Positions 16,200-25,776 of a stretch of DNA of 64,000 nt are shown piece after piece; the first letter of the stretch is position 1; the number at the start of each line of letters is the position of its first letter. The DNA comes from CAJQLB01 sp905479065 (GTDB lineage: Bacteria > Bacteroidota > Bacteroidia > Flavobacteriales > Flavobacteriaceae): positions 2,604,001 to 2,668,000 of the forward strand of contig OX044364.1 in the NCBI GenBank assembly GCA_943846735.1, in the 5' to 3' direction. A model generated the notes under the pieces. It was given only the letters and a program-made list of their open reading frames with translations, was not told the DNA's origin and made no database searches. The position numbers and the translations under genes were made by a program.

Positions 16200-19100
16200 A
16201 TGGCAAGAAAACAAGATAAGAATACAGTACAGAGATTTAATAAGATCTCAATTGGTTTAGCATCGCCAGAGTCAATTTTGGCTGCATCTCGTGGAGAGGT
16301 TTTAAAACCAGAAACAATTAATTATAGAACTCATAAACCTGAGCGTGATGGTTTATTTTGTGAACGTATATTTGGCCCAGTAAAAGATTATGAGTGTGCC
16401 TGCGGAAAATATAAACGTATACGATATAAGGGCATCGTTTGTGACAGATGTGGTGTCGAGGTTACGGAAAAGAAAGTTCGTCGTGACCGTGTTGGTCATA
16501 TAAATTTAGTTGTGCCAGTGGCTCATATCTGGTATTTTCGTTCATTACCAAACAAGATTGGTTATTTATTAGGTCTGCCTTCAAAGAAATTAGACATGAT
16601 TATTTATTACGAGCGCTATGTTGTAATCCAGCCTGGTAATGCCAAAAATGCTGAAGGTGAAGAACTCAAGAAAATGGACTTTTTGACTGAGGAGGAATAT
16701 TTAAATATTTTAGAAGCCCTTCCGCAAGAAAATCAGTACTTGGATGACACGGATCCAGAAAAATTTGTTGCAAAAATGGGTGCTGAGTGTTTAATTGAAT
16801 TGTTATCAAGAATAAAGCTTGATGAACTTTCATTTGAATTACGTCATAAAGCAAATACTGAAACATCGAAACAAAGAAAAACTGAAGCGTTGAAGCGTTT
16901 ACAGGTTGTTGAAGCGTTCAGGGAAGCGAATGTTAATCGAGAAAATCATCCTTCATGGATGATTATGAAAGCGGTTCCTGTGATACCACCTGAGTTGCGT
17001 CCATTGGTGCCATTGGATGGTGGTCGTTTTGCAACGTCAGATTTAAATGATTTGTACCGACGTGTGATAATACGGAACAATCGTCTAAAGCGATTGGTTG
17101 AAATAAAAGCACCAGAAGTAATTTTACGAAATGAAAAACGTATGTTACAAGAATCTGTAGATTCTTTGTTTGACAACACGCGTAAGTCGTCTGCTGTTAA
17201 AACAGACTCGAATAGACCGCTCAAATCGTTGTCAGATTCGTTAAAAGGAAAACAAGGGCGTTTTCGTCAAAACTTATTGGGTAAACGTGTTGATTATTCT
17301 GCACGTTCTGTAATTGTTGTCGGTCCTGAGTTAAAATTATTTGAATGTGGATTGCCAAAAAATATGGCAGCTGAACTTTACAAGCCTTTCGTCATACGTA
17401 AATTAATTGAAAGAGGTATTGTTAAGACGGTGAAGTCTGCAAAGAAAATTATAGATAAAAAAGAACCTGTAGTTTGGGATATTTTAGAGAATGTTTTAAA
17501 AGGACATCCTGTTCTTTTAAATCGTGCTCCTACACTTCACAGACTTGGCATACAAGCATTCCAGCCTAAACTTATTGAAGGAAAAGCAATACAGCTTCAC
17601 CCTCTAGTGTGTACTGCATTTAATGCTGATTTTGATGGAGATCAAATGGCTGTTCATCTACCGCTGGGACCTGAAGCTATATTAGAGGCGCAGTTGTTAA
17701 TGTTAGCCTCTCACAATATTTTGAATCCTGCGAACGGTTCTCCGGTAACGGTACCATCTCAGGATATGGTACTTGGTCTTTATTATATGACCAAGTTGCG
17801 TAAGTCAACTTCAGACCATAAGGTTGTGGGTGAAGGGCTTACATTTTACTCACCTGAAGAGGTGACTATCGCCTACAATGAGAAGAAAGTAGAGTTAAAT
17901 GCATCAATTAAGGTAAGAACTGTTGACTTTAATGATGATGGTCAATTAGCTCCACAAATTATTGAAACTACAGTTGGACGTGTTCTTTTTAACGAAAAAG
18001 TACCAGAGGCAGCTGGATTTATAAACGAAGTATTAACAAAGAAGTCGTTAAGAGATATCATCCATGGTATTTTAAAAGCAACTAGTGTTCCTGAAACGGC
18101 AGCGTTCCTTGACGAAATTAAAACCTTAGGATACAAATTTGCTTTCCAAGGAGGCCTGTCCTTTAGTCTTGGTGATATTATCATTCCACCCGAAAAGCAT
18201 ACGATGATTGATGCGGCTAATAAGGAAGTTGATGGTATCATGGGTAATTATAACATGGGACTCATTACGAACAATGAACGATACAACCAGGTGATTGATA
18301 TTTGGACCTCTACTAATGCTGAATTGACAGAGTTATCAATGAAGCGTATACGGGAAGATCAACAAGGATTTAATTCAGTGTTTATGATGTTAGATTCTGG
18401 AGCCCGTGGATCTAAGGAACAAATTCGTCAGTTAACTGGTATGCGAGGTTTGATGGCAAAGCCAAAGAAATCTAATGCTGGCGGTGGAGAAATTATTGAA
18501 AATCCAATTTTATCGAACTTTAAGGAGGGATTATCAATTCTTGAATATTTTATTTCTACCCACGGTGCTCGAAAAGGTCTGGCAGATACGGCGCTTAAAA
18601 CAGCAGATGCTGGTTACTTGACAAGACGTTTAGTTGATGTCTCTCAAGATGTTATCGTAAACTCTGAGGATTGTGGTACGTTAAGAGGTATTACTGTAGA
18701 ACCATTGAAAAAGAATGAAGAGGTTGTTGAAACTTTGGAGGAGAGAATTGTAGGAAGAACGTCATTACACGATGTGTTTAATCCGCTTACTGAAGAGTTA
18801 ATAGTTGGCGCTGGCGAACATATTTACGAAGATGTTGCAAAACGAATAGAAGATTCTCCAGTAGATGCTGTTGAAGTACGTTCCCCATTAACCTGTGAGG
18901 CTAAAAAAGGAATTTGTACAAAATGTTATGGTCGTAATCTTGCAACTGGAAAAATGGTGCAAAGAGGAGAAGCTGTTGGAGTTGTGGCAGCTCAGTCTAT
19001 TGGTGAACCAGGAACACAGTTAACATTGAGAACCTTCCACGTTGGAGGGATTGCAGGTAACATTTCTGAGGAGAATAAATTAGTTGTGAAATTTGATGGT

Positions 19101-20501
19101 AAAGCAGAAATAGAAGACTTAAAAACAGTTAAAGGGACTGATAGTGAAGGAAATGACATAGATATCGTCATTTCTAGAACCTCTGAACTTAAATTAGTTG
19201 ATACCAAAACAGGTATTACTTTAAGTACTAATAATATCCCTTATGGATCTACTATTTATGCGAAAAATGGTTCTAAGTTAAAAACAGGAGATATTGTTTG
19301 TCAATGGGATCCTTATAACGGAGTTATTATTTCAGAATTTGCCGGTAAAGTACGCTACGAAAATATCGAACAAGGAATTACCTATCAAGTCGAAATTGAT
19401 GAGCAAACTGGATTCCAAGAAAAAGTAATTTCAGAATCAAGAAACAAAAAGCTTATTCCAACGCTTCATATTGAAGATGGTAAGGGTAATGTTATTAGAT
19501 CTTACAATTTACCAGTAGGAGCTCACTTAATGATCGATGATGGTGAGAAAATTAAAATTGGTAAAATTTTAGTTAAAATACCTCGTAAATCAGCGAAGGC
19601 TGGTGATATTACTGGAGGTTTACCTCGAGTGACAGAATTATTTGAAGCGCGTAATCCTTCAAACCCAGCTGTTGTTAGTGCTATTGATGGAGTTGTTTCA
19701 TTTGGAAAAATAAAACGTGGTAATCGTGAAATCATTGTTGAATCTAAGTTAGGAGATATTAAAAAGTACCTTGTAAAATTATCAAATCAAATTCTTGTGC
19801 AAGAGAATGATTTTGTAAAAGCAGGTATGCCACTATCAGATGGCTCAATTACTCCAAATGATATTTTGAATATCAAAGGACCGTCTGCAGTACAACAATA
19901 CCTTGTTAACGAGGTTCAAGAAGTTTATAGACTCCAAGGAGTAAAGATTAATGATAAGCATTTTGAGGTTGTTGTAAGACAAATGATGCGTAAAGTTAGA
20001 ATTCAAGATTCTGGAGATACCATATTCCTTGAAGACCAATTAGTTCATAAATCTGATTTTATTGAAGAAAACGATGAAATTTTTGGTAAGAAAATAGTTG
20101 AAGATGCCGGTGACTCTGATAACTTAAAAGCAGGGCAGATGATTACTTCGAGAGAACTAAGAGACGAGAACTCTATTTTACGACGTGAAGATAAAAAGTT
20201 AGTTGTTGCTAGAGATGCAAATCCTGCAACTGCAACACCAATTCTTCAAGGGATAACAAGGGCTTCGCTTCAAACAAAGTCATTCATTTCTGCCGCTTCT
20301 TTCCAAGAGACGACTAAAGTATTAAACGAAGCCGCTGTAGCTGGTAAAGTTGATTCGTTAGAAGGTCTTAAGGAGAATGTAATCGTTGGACATAAAATCC
20401 CAGCGGGGACTGGCTTGAGACGCTATGATGACATAATAGTTGGTTCGAAAGAAGAGTTTGATGAGATGATGCAAGCTAAACAAGAAATGAACTATAACTA
20501 A
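16200..20501 (+). CDS. rpoC: DNA-directed RNA polymerase subunit beta'
   Basis: The 1433-residue subunit has the N-terminal zinc site (CACGKYKRIRYKGIVCDRCG), the catalytic NADFDGDQM motif binding Mg2+, the bridge-helix/trigger-loop region (GARGSKEQIRQLTGMRGLMA) and the second zinc site with CEAKKGICTKCYG. A strong terminator follows, so the secE-to-rpoC block ends here. Confidence 0.99.
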   Translation: MARKQDKNTVQRFNKISIGLASPESILAASRGEVLKPETINYRTHKPERDGLFCERIFGPVKDYECACGKYKRIRYKGIVCDRCGVEVTEKKVRRDRVGHINLVVPVAHIWYFRSLPNKIGYLLGLPSKKLDMIIYYERYVVIQPGNAKNAEGEELKKMDFLTEEEYLNILEALPQENQYLDDTDPEKFVAKMGAECLIELLSRIKLDELSFELRHKANTETSKQRKTEALKRLQVVEAFREANVNRENHPSWMIMKAVPVIPPELRPLVPLDGGRFATSDLNDLYRRVIIRNNRLKRLVEIKAPEVILRNEKRMLQESVDSLFDNTRKSSAVKTDSNRPLKSLSDSLKGKQGRFRQNLLGKRVDYSARSVIVVGPELKLFECGLPKNMAAELYKPFVIRKLIERGIVKTVKSAKKIIDKKEPVVWDILENVLKGHPVLLNRAPTLHRLGIQAFQPKLIEGKAIQLHPLVCTAFNADFDGDQMAVHLPLGPEAILEAQLLMLASHNILNPANGSPVTVPSQDMVLGLYYMTKLRKSTSDHKVVGEGLTFYSPEEVTIAYNEKKVELNASIKVRTVDFNDDGQLAPQIIETTVGRVLFNEKVPEAAGFINEVLTKKSLRDIIHGILKATSVPETAAFLDEIKTLGYKFAFQGGLSFSLGDIIIPPEKHTMIDAANKEVDGIMGNYNMGLITNNERYNQVIDIWTSTNAELTELSMKRIREDQQGFNSVFMMLDSGARGSKEQIRQLTGMRGLMAKPKKSNAGGGEIIENPILSNFKEGLSILEYFISTHGARKGLADTALKTADAGYLTRRLVDVSQDVIVNSEDCGTLRGITVEPLKKNEEVVETLEERIVGRTSLHDVFNPLTEELIVGAGEHIYEDVAKRIEDSPVDAVEVRSPLTCEAKKGICTKCYGRNLATGKMVQRGEAVGVVAAQSIGEPGTQLTLRTFHVGGIAGNISEENKLVVKFDGKAEIEDLKTVKGTDSEGNDIDIVISRTSELKLVDTKTGITLSTNNIPYGSTIYAKNGSKLKTGDIVCQWDPYNGVIISEFAGKVRYENIEQGITYQVEIDEQTGFQEKVISESRNKKLIPTLHIEDGKGNVIRSYNLPVGAHLMIDDGEKIKIGKILVKIPRKSAKAGDITGGLPRVTELFEARNPSNPAVVSAIDGVVSFGKIKRGNREIIVESKLGDIKKYLVKLSNQILVQENDFVKAGMPLSDGSITPNDILNIKGPSAVQQYLVNEVQEVYRLQGVKINDKHFEVVVRQMMRKVRIQDSGDTIFLEDQLVHKSDFIEENDEIFGKKIVEDAGDSDNLKAGQMITSRELRDENSILRREDKKLVVARDANPATATPILQGITRASLQTKSFISAASFQETTKVLNEAAVAGKVDSLEGLKENVIVGHKIPAGTGLRRYDDIIVGSKEEFDEMMQAKQEMNYN

Positions 20502-20534
20502 AAAGAGAGGCTTTAAAAAAGCTTTTGATAAATT

Positions 20535-20569
20535 AAAACCTCCGAGCACTTGTTGTTTGGAGGTTTTTT
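20535..20569 (+). terminator. Intrinsic terminator of rpoBC
   Basis: AAAACCTCC (20535-20543) pairs with GGAGGTTTT (20559-20567) around a 15-base loop, and the T run continues to 20569. It lies 33 bases after the rpoC stop. Confidence 0.88.
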
Positions 20570-20594
20570 AATATCAAATAAAAAAGGAAATGCC

Positions 20595-20602
20595 TATTTT
20601 TG
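20595..20602 (+). promoter_or_regulatory. -7 promoter element of the DUF3467 gene
   Basis: TATTTTTG matches TAnnTTTG exactly and is placed 21 bases before the ATG at 20624, just after the rpoC terminator. No clear TTTG partner is seen 19 bases upstream. The element also shows that an in-frame TTG start at 20600 would sit inside the promoter and should not be used. Confidence 0.6.
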
Positions 20603-20623
20603 TACAATACAATTTATTTAAAA

Positions 20624-20938
20624 ATGGCTGAGGATCAAAAAAATAAAAAAGGGCAAATTAATATTGAGCTCGACGAAAAAGTAGCAGAGGGAACTTACTC
20701 TAATCTAGCAATAATTAATCATTCTGTTTCAGAATTTGTTTTAGATTTTGTTAGTATTATGCCAGGAACACCTAAAAGTAAAGTAAAATCAAGGATTATT
20801 TTAACACCGCAGCATGCCAAGCGTCTTGTAAAGGCTTTAGGTGACAACGTCCATCGATTTGAAAAAGCACACGGTGAAATTAAAGATTACGAAAAAACAC
20901 CGATACCATTAAATTTTGGGCCAACAGGACAGGCTTAG
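20624..20938 (+). CDS. DUF3467 family protein
   Basis: From the ATG at 20624 (MAEDQKNKKGQINIELDEKV) the protein has 104 residues. The core GTYSNLAIINHSVSEFVLDFV and the end segment with TPIPLNFGP match DUF3467, a short family of unknown function common in Bacteroidota. A longer reading from a TTG at 20600 overlaps the promoter and is rejected. It stands alone between the rpoC terminator and the convergent prfC. Confidence 0.85.
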   Translation: MAEDQKNKKGQINIELDEKVAEGTYSNLAIINHSVSEFVLDFVSIMPGTPKSKVKSRIILTPQHAKRLVKALGDNVHRFEKAHGEIKDYEKTPIPLNFGPTGQA

Positions 20939-21039
20939 TTCTAAAATTACTTTTGATCTGACCATGGTTAATTATCCTTGACATTGCGCATTCAATTTAG
21001 GATAAATAATACTCTTGTTTCATAAAAACGAATGAGTTA

Positions 21040-22629
21040 TTAATGGTACTCTGAAGTTAAATGGAAACTTATACTTGGGTATTTTTGTACAGTCATTTGC
21101 AAAGTAAAATGAGAGTCAGCCAAGAAAACAAGTTGATCTTGCTTGTCTTTTGCTAAAAAGCGTTGTTTTACACGTAAAAATTCTTTGAATTCTTCATTGT
21201 TTTTTTCTTGTGGTTCTACCCAACAAGCTTTGTGTACATTAAGATTTTCATAAGTGCATTTTGCCCCATATTCGTGTTCAAGACGGTATTGAATAACTTC
21301 ATATTGTAAAGCACCTACAGTACCAATGATTTTCCTTCCATTTAATTCTAAGGTAAAAAGCTGTGCGACACCTTCATCCATAAGCTGATCGATACCCTTG
21401 TAAAGTTGTTTAGATTTTAATGGATCAGCATTGTTGATGTATCTAAAATGTTCGGGTGAAAAGCTAGGGATTCCTTTATAATTAATGTGCTCTCCTTCAG
21501 TCAGTGTGTCACCAATTTTAAAATTTCCAGTGTCATGCAATCCAACAATATCTCCAGGAAAAGAAATATCTACAATTTGCTTTTTTTCTGCAAAAAAAGC
21601 ATTTGGACTCGAAAATTTTAATTTTTTTCCATTTCTGACGTGAAGATAAGGTTTGTTGCGTTCAAAAGTTCCTGAAACAATTTTTACAAATGCAAGTCTG
21701 TCTCTATGGTTTGGATCCATATTTGCATGTATTTTAAACACAAAACCAGTAAATTTTTCCTCTTTTGGCAATACTAAGCGTTCTTCACTTTGTTTAGGTC
21801 TTGGTTGAGGTGCTATTTGCACAAAACAATCCAAAAGTTCACGAACACCAAAATTATTTAATGCTGATCCAAAAAATACTGGTTGCAATTCACCTTGTAG
21901 GTAGGCGTTTTTATCAAACGCAGGATATATACCTTGTATGAGTTCTATTTCTTCACGTAATTGTTTTGCTGCTGTTAGACCGACGAGGTTTTCTAGCTCT
22001 TTAGAATCTAAATCAGACACTTTAATTGTGTCCTCTATATTTTTTCGGCTATCTCCGCTAAAGAGATTAATATTTTGCTCCCAAAGATTGTAAATCCCTT
22101 TAAAGTCGTATCCCATCCCAATTGGACAACTTAAAGGAACAACTTTTAAGCCCAATTTTTGTTCTACTTCATCTAAAAGGTCAAAAGCATCTTTACCTTC
22201 ACGGTCTAATTTATTGATAAAAACAATCATTGGAATATTACGCATTCTGCATACTTCAACCAATTTTTCAGTTTGTTCCTCAACCCCTTTGGCGACATCA
22301 ATTACTACAATGACGCTATCCACTGCTGTCAATGTTCTAAAGGTGTCTTCAGCAAAGTCTTTATGTCCGGGGGTATCAAGAATATTAATTTTAATGCCAT
22401 CATATTCAAATGCTAATACTGATGTTGCCACAGAAATACCTCTCTGACGTTCAATTTCCATAAAATCACTTGTGGCCCCTTTTTTTATTTTATTACTTTT
22501 TACTGCACCAGCCTCTTGAATTGCACCTCCAAAAAGCAATAATTTTTCTGTCAGTGTTGTCTTTCCAGCATCTGGATGAGAGATAATGCCAAATGTGCGT
22601 CGGCGTTCTATTTCTTGTAAAAAACTCAT
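21040..22629 (-). CDS. prfC: Peptide chain release factor 3
   Basis: The 529-residue translational GTPase has G1 SHPDAGKTT (about 17-25), G3 DTPGHKDF and G4 NKLDREG, followed by EF-G-like domains II and III. RF3 removes RF1/RF2 after peptide release and takes part in post-peptidyl-transfer quality control. It is monocistronic, divergent from idi, with its own -7 element at 22654-22661. Confidence 0.97.
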   Translation of the reverse strand: MSFLQEIERRRTFGIISHPDAGKTTLTEKLLLFGGAIQEAGAVKSNKIKKGATSDFMEIERQRGISVATSVLAFEYDGIKINILDTPGHKDFAEDTFRTLTAVDSVIVVIDVAKGVEEQTEKLVEVCRMRNIPMIVFINKLDREGKDAFDLLDEVEQKLGLKVVPLSCPIGMGYDFKGIYNLWEQNINLFSGDSRKNIEDTIKVSDLDSKELENLVGLTAAKQLREEIELIQGIYPAFDKNAYLQGELQPVFFGSALNNFGVRELLDCFVQIAPQPRPKQSEERLVLPKEEKFTGFVFKIHANMDPNHRDRLAFVKIVSGTFERNKPYLHVRNGKKLKFSSPNAFFAEKKQIVDISFPGDIVGLHDTGNFKIGDTLTEGEHINYKGIPSFSPEHFRYINNADPLKSKQLYKGIDQLMDEGVAQLFTLELNGRKIIGTVGALQYEVIQYRLEHEYGAKCTYENLNVHKACWVEPQEKNNEEFKEFLRVKQRFLAKDKQDQLVFLADSHFTLQMTVQKYPSISFHLTSEYH

Positions 22630-22653
22630 AAAAATTATTTGCTAAATGGGTTG

Positions 22654-22661
22654 CAAATATA
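22654..22661 (-). promoter_or_regulatory. -7 promoter element of prfC
   Basis: Read on the minus strand, TATATTTG lies 24 bases upstream of the prfC ATG and matches TAnnTTTG exactly. The -33 half is weak. Confidence 0.55.
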
Positions 22662-22755
22662 GGATTATTCATCATAATAAATATAATTGATGTTGTGCCT
22701 TTTTAAATCTATACGGAGATGTGTTTTTTAATAATTATCTCAGTACTTTTACCAT

Positions 22756-23298
22756 ATGAGTGAAGAGCAAGTCATTTTAGTAAATGAAAACAATGAGCCC
22801 ATAGGCTTGATGCCAAAAATGGAGGCACACGAAAAAGGTATACTCCACCGAGCTTTTTCAGTATTCATTTTTAATGATCAAAATCAGTTAATGTTACAGC
22901 AAAGAGCTCGAAGTAAGTACCATTCTCCTGGCTTATGGACAAATACTTGTTGCAGTCATCAACGAGTTGGTGAGTCAAATATTCAGGCAGGACAGAGGCG
23001 TTTACAAGAGGAAATGGGATTTAATACCGAACTTAAGGATTCTATATCATTTATTTATAAAGCATCCTTCGATAATGGATTAACAGAGCATGAACTTGAC
23101 CACATTTTGATTGGTAATTATAACGATGATCCAGTCATTAACGAGAAAGAGGTTGCTGATTGGAAATGGATTGATATCGAGGTGTTGAAATCACAGTTAT
23201 CACAATCACCTGATAAATTTACGGCATGGTTTAAAATTATTTTTAGTAAATTTTACGACAACTTAAATGTAATTAATGATGAAAGTAACAGTAAGTAG
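22756..23298 (+). CDS. idi: Isopentenyl-diphosphate delta-isomerase, type 1
   Basis: The 180-residue Nudix-fold enzyme interconverts IPP and DMAPP for isoprenoid synthesis. Key elements are LHRAFSVFIFN, the active-site Cys in TNTCCSHQ, and RRLQEEMGF followed by ELDHILIG. The canonical TNTCCSHP is CCSHQ here, a minor change. It overlaps the next gene by 23 bases, so idi, the pterin synthase and manA form an operon. Confidence 0.95.
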   Translation: MSEEQVILVNENNEPIGLMPKMEAHEKGILHRAFSVFIFNDQNQLMLQQRARSKYHSPGLWTNTCCSHQRVGESNIQAGQRRLQEEMGFNTELKDSISFIYKASFDNGLTEHELDHILIGNYNDDPVINEKEVADWKWIDIEVLKSQLSQSPDKFTAWFKIIFSKFYDNLNVINDESNSK

Positions 23299-23689
23299 AA
23301 AAGCACATTTTAATGCTGCACACCGTCTGTACAGAGAGGACTGGAGTTATGAAAAGAATAATTCAATTTTTGGTAAATGCAACAACCCCAATTTTCACGG
23401 TCATAATTATGAGTTAATTGTGAGTGTTACGGGTGAGATTGATCCAGAAACTGGCTACGTTATAGACATGAAAATTTTAAAGGATATCATCAAGAGTGAA
23501 ATAGAGGATGTTTTTGATCATAAAAATTTAAATATTGAAGTTCCTGAGTTTAAAACGTTAAATCCAACTGCTGAAAATATGGTGGTGGTCATTTACGATA
23601 AGTTAAAGCGTAAAATTAATGATTCACTCGAATTAGAGGTGACTTTGTACGAAACCCCAAGAAACTTTGTTTCTTACTCAGGATTATAA
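23276..23689 (+). CDS. 6-pyruvoyl-tetrahydropterin / 6-carboxytetrahydropterin synthase family
   Basis: The 137-residue T-fold enzyme has zinc-ligand histidines in FNAAHRLY and FHGHNY, with catalytic Cys in GKCNNPN. QueD members make 6-carboxytetrahydropterin for queuosine. The CNNPNFHGH wording is equally like PTPS enzymes that make a biopterin precursor. ATG codons at 23276 and 23279 are both usable; either start lies inside the end of idi. No queuosine genes are adjacent, so the exact product is open. Confidence 0.9.
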   Translation: MMKVTVSRKAHFNAAHRLYREDWSYEKNNSIFGKCNNPNFHGHNYELIVSVTGEIDPETGYVIDMKILKDIIKSEIEDVFDHKNLNIEVPEFKTLNPTAENMVVVIYDKLKRKINDSLELEVTLYETPRNFVSYSGL

Positions 23690-23692
23690 AGG

Positions 23693-24664
23693 ATGGAGAT
23701 TGCTTTGTATCCGTTAAAATTTCACCCCATTTTAAAAGAAAAAATATGGGGAGGTAGAAAGCTTGATTTGCTACTTAATAAGAATGATAAAAAGCCTAAT
23801 ATCGGCGAGAGTTGGGAAATTAGTGATGTCCATGAACAGTCTTCAATTGTTTCAAATGGACCTCTAAAAGGAACCACACTGAAGAAACTTTTATCAACCT
23901 ATCAAAACAAACTTATTGGGAATTCTAACTTTAGCTTATTTGGTGACACATTTCCTTTACTCATCAAGTTTATTGATGCCAAAGAAGATCTGTCAATTCA
24001 ATTACACCCCAATGACGAGCTAGCTGCCAAAAGACACGATTCATTTGGAAAAACCGAGATGTGGTATGTTATGCAGGCTGATGATGATGCAAAACTTATT
24101 GTAGGCTTTAATCAAAAACTTACTCCTGAAGTTTACCTTAAACATTTAGAAGATAAAACGTTAACTGATATTTTAAATATTGATAAAGTAGCTCCAGGAG
24201 ACACTTATTTTATTGAAGTAGGTCGTGTTCACGCTATTGGAGCAGGAGTTATGCTAGCTGAAATACAGCAGACAAGTGATATCACATATCGTGTCTATGA
24301 CTGGGATAGAACAGACGTTAACGGACATTTACGTGAATTACATAATGATTTAGCAATTGACGCGATTGATTTTGATATGAAAGATGATTTCAGGGTGTCA
24401 TATTCTAAGCATGCGAACGAGTCTAATGAAATGGTAACTTGTCCGTACTTCAAAACAAATTTTTTACAGTTATCAAAGACCATACAAAAACTAAATACAT
24501 TTGATTCTTTCATCATTTATATTTGTTTAGAGGGGCAAGCACATTTTGAATCAAATAATTTCTCTGAAGTTATCGAAAAGGGAGAAACTATTTTAATTCC
24601 AGCTATTCTTAAGGAGTTCGTTATTAATTCAAACAATGTAAAACTTTTGGAAGTTTATGTTTAA
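23693..24664 (+). CDS. manA: Mannose-6-phosphate isomerase, class I
   Basis: The 323-residue cupin enzyme links fructose-6-P and mannose-6-P for mannose use and GDP-mannose synthesis. The family motifs are LLIKFIDAKEDLSIQLHPND (zinc ligands Q and H), then GKTEMWYV (zinc ligand E) and GRVHAIGAGVMLAEIQQTSD. It starts 3 bases after the pterin synthase stop. The call as manA is sound; its link to idi is by operon only. Confidence 0.94.
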   Translation: MEIALYPLKFHPILKEKIWGGRKLDLLLNKNDKKPNIGESWEISDVHEQSSIVSNGPLKGTTLKKLLSTYQNKLIGNSNFSLFGDTFPLLIKFIDAKEDLSIQLHPNDELAAKRHDSFGKTEMWYVMQADDDAKLIVGFNQKLTPEVYLKHLEDKTLTDILNIDKVAPGDTYFIEVGRVHAIGAGVMLAEIQQTSDITYRVYDWDRTDVNGHLRELHNDLAIDAIDFDMKDDFRVSYSKHANESNEMVTCPYFKTNFLQLSKTIQKLNTFDSFIIYICLEGQAHFESNNFSEVIEKGETILIPAILKEFVINSNNVKLLEVYV

Positions 24665-24679
24665 AATTCCTTAATTTTG
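24646..24679 (+). promoter_or_regulatory. Promoter of the 88-residue protein gene
   Basis: TTTG at 24646-24649 inside the end of manA and TAATTTTG at 24672-24679, 22 bases apart, match the Bacteroidota promoter with a slightly long spacer. The next ATG is at 24700, giving a very short leader. Confidence 0.55.
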
Positions 24680-24699
24680 CATAAAATAACTTTATAAAA

Positions 24700-24966
24700 A
24701 TGGCAAACGTTAGGAACTTAAAAAAAGATATTAATTACGTCCTCGGTGACATCATTGAAGCCGTCTATGTGTGGGAATATAATAACACAGATAAGGACAC
24801 TAAAAAAAGTGAGTCTATTATTGATGAGGCAATTGAAATCTTTGATGATTTAATTGCGAAAGTAAACGATAAAAGCGTTGAAAATGCGAAGTCGCATTTT
24901 AAAACTATCAATAAAGAGCTTGAAGAAAAAGGCAGAGGACTTATTGATAAAATAAATAAATTATAA
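24700..24966 (+). CDS. Conserved hypothetical small helical protein
   Basis: An 88-residue, acidic and largely helical protein (MANVRNLKKDINYVLGDIIE at the start; EEKGRGLIDKINKL at the end). No signal peptide, membrane segment or catalytic motif. I recognise the type as a short soluble protein found in Flavobacteriia, without a known function. It has its own promoter and a strong terminator 3 bases after the stop, both of which argue that it is a real gene. Confidence 0.75.
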   Translation: MANVRNLKKDINYVLGDIIEAVYVWEYNNTDKDTKKSESIIDEAIEIFDDLIAKVNDKSVENAKSHFKTINKELEEKGRGLIDKINKL

Positions 24967-24969
24967 AAT

Positions 24970-24996
24970 AAAAAAGGCGCTTCAAGCGCCTTTTTT
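24970..24996 (+). terminator. Bidirectional terminator between convergent genes
   Basis: AAAAAAGGCGC TTCAA GCGCCTTTTTT is a symmetric hairpin with A and T flanks. It ends the 88-residue gene on the plus strand and overlaps the last bases of the DUF4369 gene on the minus strand, so it serves both. Confidence 0.92.
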
Positions 24997-25702
24997 ATTT
25001 TATCGCATCTTCTTTTTTCCTCTCTTGAATAAATTCATCAAGTTGTAAACCATATTTTGAATTAGCAATATTCGTTGGAAGCGCTTTGTAAATAGTATCT
25101 AAAAATGTGACTTTGGCATTATAAATCTCTGAAAGCGCTATGTAGGGCGCTATTTCACTATCTTTATTATTCATGGCGAAATTAATCGCATATAAATATT
25201 TTCTTCTCATTAAGTTTTCTGAATCCTTGTTTACTTGACTTACTAGAATGTCATCACCGCTTTTTTGAGCATCAAACTTTGCTTTAATTAATTCAAGATT
25301 CTGATCATTGAATTTGCTGTTAATACTTTTAAATTCCTCTAACTTTTCGTTTAGAGGAGACCCCATGATTTTAGCATCAAATTCAAAACGTTTCAGCGTT
25401 GAGTTGATAGTTATCATTCCTGGTACAGCGAAAAATGAAATTCTTGGGATATCATCTCCTGCATTTTTATCAAGAGTCAGATAAAGCATTTCAGGTGCTT
25501 TTAAATCGTTTGTTAGTACAAAATCATCTTCCCCATTGTAAATAACAGAGTCTAAAACAACGAGTATGGTATCCTTCAATTGTTGCAAGTACAACTTGCC
25601 TTTTTTAAGACCTTTAATTTGACCTGTCACCGTCATGTTTGGTTCTACTTTACTGCAAGAGAAAATAGTCAAAACTAATAAAAATGGAATAAGCTGTTTC
25701 AT
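24995..25702 (-). CDS. DUF4369-domain lipoprotein without thioredoxin domain
   Basis: A 235-residue lipoprotein: lipobox ending FSC at residues 14-16, then the DUF4369 beta domain (TVTGQIKGLKKGKLYLQQL, residues 24-42). In Bacteroidota DUF4369 usually precedes a TlpA-like thioredoxin domain with a CxxC. Here the C-terminal part is helical and has no CxxC, so it is a non-redox version. Its job is unknown; an envelope location is expected. Confidence 0.82.
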   Translation of the reverse strand: MKQLIPFLLVLTIFSCSKVEPNMTVTGQIKGLKKGKLYLQQLKDTILVVLDSVIYNGEDDFVLTNDLKAPEMLYLTLDKNAGDDIPRISFFAVPGMITINSTLKRFEFDAKIMGSPLNEKLEEFKSINSKFNDQNLELIKAKFDAQKSGDDILVSQVNKDSENLMRRKYLYAINFAMNNKDSEIAPYIALSEIYNAKVTFLDTIYKALPTNIANSKYGLQLDEFIQERKKEDAIK

Positions 25703-25776
25703 AAACTAAATTGAATGGCAAATATCATATAATAAATGGTGAATTGAAAATATTCGTCTACACAAAAATCTAATTT

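Noticed and set aside
20600..20938. TTG start for the DUF3467 protein
   Set aside because: The TTG overlaps the TATTTTTG promoter element, so it would lie upstream of the transcription start. ATG at 20624 gives the family N-terminus.
20959..20974. 16-base sequence TGACCATGGTTAATTA shared (inverted) with 61961-61976
   Set aside because: In a 64-kb AT-rich window a couple of shared 16-mers are expected by chance, and the flanks do not match.
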